A stretch of DNA of 64,000 nt from Liolophura sinensis (Eukaryota > Mollusca > Polyplacophora > Chitonida > Chitonidae): assembly GCF_032854445.1 (NCBI RefSeq), contig NC_088307.1, positions 18,054,017 to 18,118,016 on the forward strand, written 5' to 3'. The position numbers were made by a program, and so were the translations under genes. Positions within the stretch are counted from its first letter, which is position 1. Each line of letters starts with the position of its first letter. Of this stretch, positions 1 through 12,400 are shown one piece after another. The notes under the pieces were generated by a model. That model saw only the letters and a program-made list of their open reading frames with translations. It searched no databases and was not told the DNA's origin.

Positions 1-130
1 CCATCTGCAGGCTGCTGTAAGGCCTTCCCACGTACAGCCAGAGAGGACACCATCACGAGCTGGACTTGAACTCAAAATGACTTCACATGTGAGAGACTCC
101 TAGGTCATTGCACCATGCTGGCATGCAAAC
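1..130 (-). repeat. SINE-A copy, cut by window edge
   Basis: Head half of the main tRNA-derived SINE in reverse: CTTCCCACGTACAGCC, GAGCTGGACTTGAACTCA, GAGAGACTCCTAGGTCATT. Confidence 0.75.
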
Positions 131-164
131 GACTTCTGCCACAGACGACTGCATTGGTGGGATG

Positions 165-236
165 GGGTGGGTGGGGTGGGGGGGTGGGTGGGGTGGGGGG
201 GGGGGGGGGGGTCGGGGTGGGGTGGGGGGGTGTTGG
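165..236 (+). repeat. G-rich low-complexity tract
   Basis: Many runs of three to seventeen G separated by single T, expected to form G-quadruplexes on the plus strand. The 64-aa frame across it is a by-product. Confidence 0.85.
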
Positions 237-394
237 TCTTGGGTCATATCGCTGTGATGGCGTGCTAACCCCTTTGGTCACTGAGACAATATATGCTGAA
301 TCATCATAACGTAATGTTGGTCAATCTACAGCATGGGGGACAAAAATGTGAAAATATGAAACGTCACCACTTTATGTTTCACTTCAGTCAATGT

Positions 395-400
395 TTTATT
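395..400 (-). promoter_or_regulatory. Possible polyadenylation signal AATAAA
   Basis: AATAAA on the minus strand lies about 12 bases past the stop reached if exon 11 of the left gene is read through its donor. It would make exon 11 a terminal exon. The very short 3' UTR leaves this uncertain. Confidence 0.3.
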
Positions 401-411
401 CTAACTTTTCA

Positions 412-3400
412 TCACAATACCAGAATTACTGCATGAACAAGACCATGGTTTGAAAGGGAGTCACAAACATGAGAGAAAACAGAGCCACCTACCAGACAGT
501 CGGGTTTCTTTGTCACAAGGTTGAATCCAGTGGTAGTTTTCTGACACTTTGGCGCTGCTTTCTTCCCCTTGTAATCGGCACTAAAGCTTCGAGAATAAGC
601 TGAGTAATAACCTGTAAGGTTTATAATGGCCAGGGAATGAGAGACCGACATGTACATTGTGGACTTTATCTCATGACGAGACCACTAATGGTTAGAACAT
701 CCGTCTCAATGTCGAGAGACCCAGGATCAAACCAGGGTGAGGTCATACCAAAGACTTTAAATATGGTACTTGTTGCTGCCTATCTACCTGCTCAGCACTG
801 GGAGGTTAAAGCAAGGCAACTGGACTGGTTGGCTCGGTGTCAGTGTAATGTGGGGTGTCATGTCTGGTGTCCTTGGTATGATACTTCAGTGACGGCAGCA
901 CTTAAGCTGCGACAAAAAGACACAGTATACCTGATGATTCCTGGTTGTCATATGACATTATTATGAAGTACGACCTTAAACCCCAAGCATTCATTCATTC
1001 TTCTAATTGCAACAACAACAATGAAAAAAAAAACAAAAAAATGAAAATGATTATTATTGTCACCAATTTCATCCCAGGATTTGTACACTTTGAAGATTTC
1101 GAATTTCCAGGCTCTTTCAGGCCCAAAATTCATATTTTTCAGGCAAATGATATAAATATCCTACCTTCATACACATTTACAGCAACATAAACTGATCTTA
1201 GTTAGTTAGGCTGTGAAACAATTTCTAAGATAATACAAACATTTTTCCCTCTAAGGGAGTACGAGCATGCTATACACAGTAGCCCTGGTTGGTTGAATTT
1301 TAAGGTTTTTCCAGGCCAACCTACAAAACACCTTGATTTTCTAGGCTATTTTCAAAGCCTGGAGTCCATTTTGGGAGCTAGATCCAAGGTCAGTTCTGGG
1401 TCGAGTCACACCTAAGACTTTAAAAGAGGAAGTTGTAACTTCAGCATGAAGGGAATAGTGCAATGACTGGTTGACCCGTATTAGTGTAATGGCTCGGGCG
1501 GGGCGGCTTACTTGCCTTCGGTAAGGCATCTCAGTGAAGCAGCACTAGACAAAAGAGCAATGGAAACCCGTCCTGCAACAAGGAGGCACATTACATGCAC
1601 TCTGAGGATTCCTTTCTCGTCGTATGACTGAATAATTGTTAAGTACGACGTTAAACCCCAAGCTCTCACTCACTTACTCACTCAAAGCCTGGATTGGTTA
1701 CATCAAATTCCAAGATATTCAAGGATATCAAGGTCCAGTACGATCCATATATTTCACCCTTCAACAACTTTGTGAACGTGTGATATATTTAATGCCCTGA
1801 CAGAGCTGAATGCTAATCTTATAATCTGATCCCACGTTTTAGTCGTACTCTGGATAAGTCGTTCATCAAGTGTTAACCACTAATTGAAAACTCTGCGTAC
1901 AATGTATAGTTACAAAATCCATTTTGTTATTCAAAATATGCATCATGATTCGCAGTTCTACAAAATGGCATGAAAATGACGCTGAAAACTTTAAAAAATT
2001 GATCTCGGCTTGAATTCACTCACCACTGTTTTGTGACACTGAAGCTGATGCCTTCTTCATCAGGTTTTTCAAATCCGACTTAGTAGGCATTCCTCCACTG
2101 AAGAAAAAAAAACAACAGATTTACAAATAAAGTTTATAAAATGTTTAGGTTGATACAATGCTACTATAGAACAAGGGGACTCCGCGCAATGACCCAGAAA
2201 CCTCTCGCCAATCCGGTCGCTGTCAGGTCAAGGTCCTACATGGGAAGGCCTGTCAGCAATTTGCAGATCATCGTGGGTTCCCCAGGCAATTGCCAGGTTT
2301 CCTCCCACCATACAGAGGGGCCCCATTGTATAAATGAAATATTCTTGGCGTATCGCTTAAAACACAAATCAAATAAATAAATAAATACTACTGAACACAC
2401 AATGTATGAATAACCATGATGCGTTAATGTGCAAAAAAATGTTTAAATATAATATCTACAAGGTTTGAAAATTTGCACAGCCTGCTGTAATTTTTATTGA
2501 ATTGGAAACCACAATAAATAAATGAATAAATAAATAAATAAAAAAATAATAAGGGTTTTTATCTTTTCGGAATCAAATTACTGGCTGACTGCTGTAGGTA
2601 CTGTATTCTCAATTAATTTCTTAAAATATCCTTTAATCTCAAGTATCAATAATCTAAAAACAATAGAGAAAATGCCACACCTAGCTGTAGTTGATATTCA
2701 GTTCATAAACAATACATAAGTAATCATCATTTATTCTACGTCAAAAACAAACTTCCAAATATAGTTTGTAACTCCGGCCACGGAAACTTTCAGGGGGTGT
2801 AACTCTAGTGACCATAATGAGGCAATACAGAAATTTACAGTTATAGAGAGATAACCCATGGTTAATTTTCTGTGACAACCCATAGACCTCCATAAAAATT
2901 TAACACATCCTATTCCTTATACTTAACGAGGACTTCTGAAAAAAAAAAACATCAAGACTTACCAAAATGGTGCATTCTGTGATGTTGCTGTTTTTCTGGA
3001 ATTTACCAAAATGGTGTTTTCTGTGATGCTGCCATTTTTCTTGAACTTACCAAAATAATGTATTTTGTGATGTTGCTGTTTTTTCCTGAACTCACCAAAA
3101 TGGGTGTATTCTGTGATGCTGCTGTTTTTTTCTTGAACTTACCAAAATGGTGTATTCTGTGATGCTGCTGTTTTTTCTTGAACTTACCAAAATGGTGTAT
3201 TCTGTGATGCCCCTGTTTTCTCTTAAACTGACCAAAATGGTGTATTCTGTGATGCTGCTGTTTTTCATTGATCTTACCAAAATAATTTGTGATGTTGCTG
3301 TTTTTCCTGAAGTTATCAAAATTGTGTATTCTGTGATGCTGTTGTTTTTTCCTGAACTTGCTAAAACGGTGTATTCTGTGATGCTGCTGTTTTTCTTGAA

Positions 3401-6400
3401 CTTACCAAAATGGTGTAGTTTGTGATGTTGCTGCTGAACCAGTGTTATCTTGAACCAATCTCTGCTGTGGTTTGCCCGTTGTCTTGGAAACCTCAGTTGG
3501 GTGGACCTGATTCTTCTGCACAATCTAAAATGAAAGGGAATAAACTGTTCATGGCCACAGTTAAACCGTATGAAGTGTTTGTAAACCACTGAAAAAAATT
3601 CTCAACATTTTTTTGTATAGTTAAAATATGAATACTACTTTCCTGTATGTGACATTTTTGAATTTGAAACATTTCAAGGTATCATAATTCTACAATCCTG
3701 GATTATGAATGACATTTTCATTTTGGCAAAGCTTTCAATTGTCAAATTCTTCAACGGGAGTGAACTGGGAAATAAATTTCACAGAAAACTGTAATCTGAT
3801 GAGATAGATATCTTGTTCTCAGGCACATCTGAAGACTATTGCATAGATCTAAATCATGTGGCCAATGAGAGACACCATATCACCCTGTGTTAGGATGCAT
3901 CCTGTGACATTATAAAAGCAAGCTGAAAAGTGTATTAAAAGTTAAAACAGACAACAAATAACATAACCTGAGTTATTTCGGAAGAGGGGTGGAAACAGGC
4001 CTAAACAGTCACAGGTATTTTTTCTGATGTGTACTAAAGTATAAATCAAGTTTTAATGTGAAAATATTACGCTGCCATAAGCTGCGCTATGTTAGAGCAA
4101 CCGGAAACAATGATGTCACGTAAATAGTACCCCACGAACACACTGTTAAAATGCAAAACACGAAAACAACTACTGCCTCTACTGCAGAAACAACTGGCTC
4201 CTTACTGGTTAAAACCATCAACTTTCGACTGTCTCAATGTGCCAGATTTTGCTTCTTTTGAACAGCGTTATCTCAGTTGTACAAAAAATAAAAAAAACAT
4301 TTTAAACATTGTGTGATAATACTGTGTTTATGATAAATACATTTGGTACGGTGTCATTTTTATTTTAAGTCTTGCCTTGGATTTACCCCAGGTTCTGCTC
4401 GGATTTGTCCCACCATAACGTTGCTTGCCACTGTATTCGTGAAATATTCTTCAGTATGGCGTAAAACCCCAGACAAATAAATAAAATAAATAAATATTTA
4501 AGTCATGTTTTAATCTTGTTTTAATACCTGTTTTATCCTAATACAAAGTAAACCACACTTCAGTATGGTCTGAAGTTAACACTGGGTCTAATTCAGCCTC
4601 ATTAACTACAAGCCCCCAGATGTGTGGTATAAAGGGGTTGGTTGCACATGACATCATCACGTTTTTGGCCTATAAGAACAATTGCCAGTTAGTCACATTC
4701 AAGTCCTGTTAACTTGTGCTGTTGGGGTTTGAACCAACGACCTCTGGGACTTTAGCCTGCAGTTGCATTTCTACCACTAGACCAAAGGGAAACTCCCATT
4801 TGCCTATTTAAAGATAGCCAGTTCATTCTACCTTGTTACATAAACTTTATTTTACACAATATTAACCTGTAAAAATCTAAACCAGATGATCTGCCTACCT
4901 GTGGGCGTGGGTGCTTGTTGCATGAGGCTGTAACTGGTTGAGAGGGGGGCAGGACAGGTGTCTCAAACTCAGGGCTATGCACTACACCATCATCTGCACA
5001 GTGGTCTGCACCGCCTTTACATGTAGGTATAAAAACACATTAATGATGCTGTACCTAAAAAAGTACTCCGCAGAAACAGTGTGACTGACCAGGATGTGTT
5101 ATGTTAAATAAGAATTATGTGAAAGAAATGTGGTATATAAAAACTATGACAAGTAATTGTTACAAAATACAGGTACCACTTACTTGGTTATACAGAATTA
5201 TATAGTTAAAATATTTAAAAGCTACTAGATCTAAGAGGATATATTTTGAGAAAATGGTGGTCAACCCCTGATGATATTTTGATATCTTTTAGGTGAGGCT
5301 ATTTGGCAACATGTGTCATTTGAGCCAAAGAAAATTAGAAAATGTAGTTTTCTCTGTGAAATTTACAACATAAATAATTTGGAGTTTTTGAGGTGCTTTT
5401 ATACCTTCAACATCCTCCAATGACAGTGCAAACTCATCTGATGTGACGCGCCTTGGAGGACTGACCCCTGCCTTCAAGGGAAACGCCCTTCGCAGGGGTT
5501 TGTTCACTGAGGCGGATGATGTTCTGGGCCTCTGTAAAATAAAATGATTGTGAAAGAAAAGTTCAAACATAACTACTGTAAAAAATTTGTCTGAGAAGAG
5601 CATTTTCAGAGGCAAATAAAGATAACAAAATATTATATTTGGTGTTGCAAGTTATGTTTAAAAAAAAGAGAAAACGCCTTCCTAAGATCAACAAAACATG
5701 CAGCATCAGGCAAAAAAAACATCTTTGTGAAGTACAAAATTTTTGGTCAAATACAGTTACCATGGTAACAAATGTAAATTGAAAGACCTCTGAAAATTAT
5801 GTCTAAAACTATCTAATTATCTTTTTTTTTCTTTTTTTTCTTTTTTTTAGCTTTTTTAAGTGACTGAATATTAAAAATGAAAAGCTTTGAATTCTATGGT
5901 GGACTTTTGGATGAATTTAGGTATCAAGGACAAAATTGTTTTCATTCAAAATGTTGGAACAGCTTTTTCGATTTTTATTTTTTTTTTTTTTTTTTTGATT
6001 GGTGTTTTACGCCGTACTCAAGAATATTTCACTTATACGACGGCGGCCAGCATTATGGTGGGTGGAAAACGGGCAGAGCCCGGGGGAAACCCACGACCAT
6101 TCGCAGGTTGCTGATAGACCTACTCACGTACGACCGGAGAGGAAGCCAGCATGAGCTGGACTTGAACTCACAGCGACCGCATTGGTGAGAGACTCCTGGG
6201 TCATTACGCTGCGCTAGCGCTTTAACCGACTGAGCCACGGAGGCCCCCAGCTTTTTTGTCTGCATAAGTAGACATTACATTATTAAATGTCACCATGATT
6301 TCTTTTTTATTTTCTATTTTATTCATTTATTTGATTGTTTTTAATGCCATGCTGAAAAATTAACATTTCATTTGTAATAATCACCAAGTGAAACAAATGT

Positions 6401-9400
6401 GCTTTACAACACTTCCACAATAACCAATTAAACTAGTCCCGTATTGGGTACTAAGACTTTTCCACATACTGTAATTCTTCAACATTTTCAACCACTAAAG
6501 CACTTTTTTCAGTAGAATGTATGCATATAATTACTTTGAAAATGACGCTAAAATGATTTGTTTGTGTCATTAACGATCCAAGCCTTAAATGAAATTGTGC
6601 AAATTATTTCTCTACACCCCATAGTTCTCTCAGAATGTTTCAAAATATTAGTTGCAGAGGCGGTTGAAGAAGTAGAGACTACAACAATTTGAGATTTATT
6701 TATTTATTCTTTTATTTATTTAGTTGATTGGTTTTTTATGCCGCACTCAAGTATATTTCACTTATATGACGGTGACCAGCATTACGGTGAGAAGAAACAG
6801 GGCAGAGCCCAGGAGTCAACTGATTGAGACTGCATATGGATTCTTGAAGGATCTTGCCGTGGTATGGCGGAAATGCCACAAATGTGGTGTTTAATCACTC
6901 TGTTTTTCGAGGTATACCTTCGTATTTGTAAACTTTTCTAGGTCTTTCCAATTAGATATTCGCTCAGGCATAAATGTAACACAACCACGACAACTTACCC
7001 TGAGCAGATTATTTCCCGCAGAATGTAAACGTATTTGTCTGGTTTCTCTCAGGTCATGTGACCTCCCAACATCACAGGGGTGTTTTTCAGGTAACTCTGT
7101 TCTTACACCTACAACCTTTATTTGCTGGAGAACACTCCCATCCTCTTTGTCATTTTCAGAAGCTGGTACCTTGCATCTATCCCGTTGTAAACGTGACCCA
7201 CTTTCTGACCTCACCATCTCATAATAGTTCTTCTCTGGTAAGGAAGAATAAACTGTTCCCTGATATTTTGATTTGCTGCTGTTGTGTCCATCTATGTCAC
7301 ATGGTTCAGAAACTATTCCTTGACTTGACTGGCCAGATCCCTGATGAGCACCTTGGTCTGATTGGTCAGTTCTATTTCCAGATACTGTGCCCTTTTCGGA
7401 CAGGACAGCAGAGCAAACATTTCTCTGCTTTGATTGGTTGTCTACTCCTGACCTTGCATCCCTCTGACCTTGGCCATGGCCTTGACCTTCTCTTACAGAC
7501 AATGCAGACATCATTGTTTCAATGTCATCATCTTTATGCCGTCCATGTCTGAAACCAACATATGATGATGTTTCTTCTCCACCCGGTCCTCTTAAGGAAA
7601 ATTCTCCATACTCTAGTGTAGAATTCAAATTTAAAACAGGTTTCTCTTTCAAGTTTACAAAGCTGGGTTTCAATGCATAAACTGCATTTTCATCAACTTT
7701 AGAGTTTTTCATTGCATTCTTTCTGTGTGTTTCAGTGTCATAATCCGTTTCATCCCCAACTGATGTTAAATCAATATTCAAACAAATTCTCTGAGAAACG
7801 TGAGTGTTTATTTTATCTGCTGAGACATAACTTAGGTTTGCACCATCTGTCAATGAATTCAGATGCTCAGTGTCTGTAGGGCTGGGAGGACAACAATGCC
7901 CACCAAGATCTTCTGCAGACTGATTCAGCTCTACAGGATTACCTCTGTGTCTGTTCCTTGCTTTTGCTAGCAGACTAGAAATAAATAAACCACACAATAT
8001 GAAAGTACAATTCCATTATATATTATCAGTAAAGTCTTGAAATCTTTACAAGTTAATCTGCTACTTTGAGCATGTCTATAATTTTGCTAAATTCATTTTT
8101 CACAAATCTCATCAAATCAGGCCAGGAATGCTCTGCACAGTGAAAGCTCTTTACAAACAGTCAGAATTCAATGCAACCCACAATCACAACAACTCTTCTA
8201 TTACAGCATTAGTAATTCAGGATTTATACACCTAAGAAATGATATATACTTAGATTGCACACAATGAACTCTCAAGCTGAATGTGTGCTAGCATGTTTCA
8301 TGTCCTGCATAAGCAAATTTCAAAAGCTGCATTTTTTTTTTCCAACACTGTAAGAAAATCCAAGACTGATACTGTTTATTACCTCTCAGTTGACATTTCT
8401 GCATAATCATCTGCCTCATCTGTACTGGGCAGACTGAAATGAAGCTTCTCTAGAACAGGAGCAGACAACTCTGGTGTGTCACTTAGGTAATCACTTGAGA
8501 CATCTAGGAGTGAGTCATCCTCTGGGTTATCTTTCCTTGGTCTGGTAGGTGGAGCAGGCACAGTGGATGTGGATCGCAAAGATTTCCTGGAGTTGGCTTT
8601 AAAAGCATGACAAAAATGTAAATATTTCTTAGTTTCGCATCTCATAAAAAATCCATGGCAGAATAACATTCATTCTTTTTTTCTTTTCTTCTTTTTTATT
8701 CATGCATGGGCAAGCTCAAACTATAGTGTTAATTGAAATCCGTCTCATAAGTCCAATAGCCCTGGGTGCTCTTGACCAATGAAATCGCATGCTTGAATTC
8801 TGCTAACTATGGAAGGCCTCAGCTTTATTATCTAGAATTTCCTGACCTGTACAACTGATTTTGTTCCATCCATTAAGTTGATACCATGGTGTATAAGATA
8901 AACATAAGATAAGAAGCATCAAAATAGCTCACACATAAGTAATTACAATATTAGCCTACTATGCTCATTTGGACAGTTACCTCCAGCTGATGGAGAGTGT
9001 CGATGAGGCTCTAGATAAGGGGGTTGCGCACTGGAATGACACTGGTTGCCTACAACTGTAACACAGAAAATGTGCCATACAACGCAGCCACACAGAATCA
9101 CATAATTAACTCACAGAACTGTGACAAATGATCTGGCATGTGATTCCACTACAGGATGACGATCATACTATTGTATTTCTTCAGCCATTTCACATGTTTC
9201 CACTACGTTTATTTAAGCATATTCTGAGGGCATTGGTCTATGTAGACTGCTGAAACTATACTTTTTGTGAAGCCCTGAAATTGGCCAATACAACCAATGT
9301 AGTTTTGTCTCCAAAATCAAATAAGAAAGGTGTATAAACTGCACTGAAAGTTGCTCTTCCATATGCAACAAGGTTGAGGAATTAAGGTCGTACAGTATGT

Positions 9401-12400
9401 CCTATAATAATCATGTCAGAAATGTGAACAAGGACATTAATACAAAACCTATCATAGCATATTGTGAATTTCATTTGGGTATTTCACTGGTGTTTATTTT
9501 CCCCTTTACAATGACAATTTTATGAGTGAAGGAAACCACAGCCATCAACATGAAGGGTACTAATCCACTCCCACATTTTATTATAGTTTTTGACTTTAAT
9601 GAGAATCTTAATAGGATCAACAAGGATTCTCTTACAAAACTTTATTGAGGGAATAACAAAGAACAAATTTGTCATCAATGCAGTCTAACCATAACATTCT
9701 CGGCCCATTTGCCAGCAAAATTGCCTAATATATCTGACAAGTCACATGATACAACTTAAAGGACAATTTTTACTTGGGAGTACAAAAGTTTAAATTTGGT
9801 ACTTCCCTGTTCCATGTTAGATCAGGCATACATGTACCAATGAAAAAGAAAAGGTGGCTTTCACTTACTAGCCATGCCCAAGAGAGGTTTTTGTCTCTGG
9901 GAGCTCTGACCTCCCGCGTGGGCACTGTGAGGACGACATAGTTTACCACTAGGTGGCCGGCCAGTAGAGGCCAACTTAGAACTCGCCGGCCTTTGCCTGA
10001 TGTTTCCTTCTTGCTTGACCAAGTCCACAAGACAGCTTGAGCTGCCCCTAAAAACAGATACATACAAAATTCTGTCGTTTCAGGCTGGCCCAATCCATAT
10101 CACTGATATCAGTAAAGTGATTCCAAGGTTTGAATTTTTAGAAAAACACCAATTCAACTAAGAAACAAAATTTTATCTCTCTTGCATAGCATTATTGGAA
10201 AGATTTTAAGGAAGTTGCTTGAAATTATTCACTTTTGCAGCTGCTGGATAAATCATTCTGCTTTTCAAAATCAATATCTTTTAAGTAACTTCTTCCCGAG
10301 AAAAATCATATTTAGCCTTCTGATATACTCACAACAGACTCGTTCCAGTTTCAACAACACTACATGTGTCTGTCTTTTCTTAATGTTGGTACAGGAGGAG
10401 ATTGATCTTACAATACCATTTTCTTACTGGTGAGATCAAGAAGGAAAGAAGTCATGCAGTCTAAACATCCATACCCATAAATGCGCTGGTACAAGTCTAG
10501 TGTGACATGCCCATGCACCGACTCTTACATTATTGAATTTGGTCAGGTGCCAAGACTTGAATTGCTAAGATGAAAAGTCTTCAGTTAGCCATGCACGTTA
10601 ATCTCAAGACTCGTTGAAAAATTAACAGGCTTGATTAAAAATTCATGTCTGGCTTAAGACAAAGCTAAACTCAGTCATTGCGTTCACATGTACATGTACA
10701 TACTTGGTTAAAGCCAAGGCTCATTACATATAAATGTACCACATAATATTGGCCCGAAATACTTCTCCAAAAAAATAATTACTTCTGATGCTGAAAATAT
10801 CATCAGGGCTACCCTGATCCTTCGACCTCTTTAACCGGCTCTGCGACCAATATTTTCAAACATTCCCAGAACATGTTAGCATTATTTCATCATAACTGTA
10901 TGCATAAATTACTCTGAAAAAAACTCTTTATGGGTCAAAAAGGTTGAAGATTTACAGTACCTCAAAACATCTCTCTATGATAAATAGAACTCTGAAAATT
11001 AGGCAAAATGAGTTAACGCTCAGAAAACATTTTGGGCCAAATACAATACATACAGAAAAATTGAATAAGGAATGGCACAAAGGATTTGACAATTATGTTG
11101 CCTTACCAAGCTGTCTTATTGGTTTTCAGTGTCTTGTGCCCATGTCCTGGTATATCTTCTGGTTCTTGCCCTGATCTTTCTTGTCTGACCCCTGACTTGT
11201 ATTTTCCTAAACCTCCTTTCAGGCTGTTGGCATCTTTCAGAAGGGTAATGTTGTAGACAGAAGGTTTCACTTGCTCCAGCCTTTGTAGAGAGTTTGATGT
11301 TCGCCAAAGCCAATCCTGTAAAACATTCAGGAAAATTCTACAGAGCATAACAATTAAAGTGCCGGTTTAGTCCCAAGAGAAACAGGGTGGAAATATTAAA
11401 ATGATATGAAGGATACCGTATGATGATATGAAGGATACCGTATGATGATATGAAGGATATCCTATGATGATATGAAGGATACCCTATGATGATATGAAGG
11501 ATACCCTATGATATGAAGGATACCCTATGATATAAAGGATACCCTATGATTATATGAAGGATACCCTATGATGTTATGTTGCTTTATTTAAGCGCATTAA
11601 CCACAGTTCAAAAAGATTTACGATGACTAACATTACTTAAGCCCTATAAGTGAAGAGTCCTTGAAAACAAAATTTTTTCTTCAGTTTCCGTAAAATGTTC
11701 TGGATTATATGCCTTACATGATGAAGAATTAAGCTGACATGAAGTTGAGTAAGGCAGTTATGCTGGAATGACCTCATGCACGTTTGAAAGTACAACTTCA
11801 TTTGTGACTTCAGCAATGGGTGACGTCAAGTGTTCTTGCATTAGGTCACACCAGGCAAAATTAGAAGTGACAGAAAATTTTTGTTTTCATATTATCCTCC
11901 AAAATTAACGACAGCGGTTTTAATACAATGTAATTTTTTACCAATTTAGGAAAGCAACTCAGACTATCTCGATCCTCATCACTTAACCCTGCTTTTAAAA
12001 CATTCAGGTCTTGAAACTGGAGTAGATCTTTAAAAGAAAAGACAACAAATAATGTAATGATTAACCTGAGTTACAAAGGAAGAGTGGTGGAAATGGACCT
12101 AAACGGTCACAGGCTTTTTTTCACAACCTGATTGGTAATAATAAATCAACTTCTGATAAAGACTTCTTACAAGCTTGTGGGATACACCTTGTTAGAGCAA
12201 CCGGAAACATGATGTCACGTTACTTATACCCAACATACATTTCAGTAAAAGACAAAACTGGGTTCAGGTGACATAAGTGAAAACAGTTGCATCCTCTGGT
12301 TATAGAAATAGCTAGCGCCTGATTGGTTAAAGCTGATGGCGACTCATTAAATTATCTCAATGCATACAACTTGGCTTCCTGTGAACTGTGATATCTTTGT

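Noticed and set aside
3092-3589. 165-aa minus-strand frame with 15-residue repeats (SITEYTILVSSRKN)
   Set aside because: It reads the donor minisatellite in a frame other than that of exon 9. The phase-consistent exon frame stops at the first repeat border.
7058-7552. 164-aa plus-strand frame
   Set aside because: Lies opposite exon 6 of the left gene, whose minus frame fits the exon chain; no evidence for an antisense protein.
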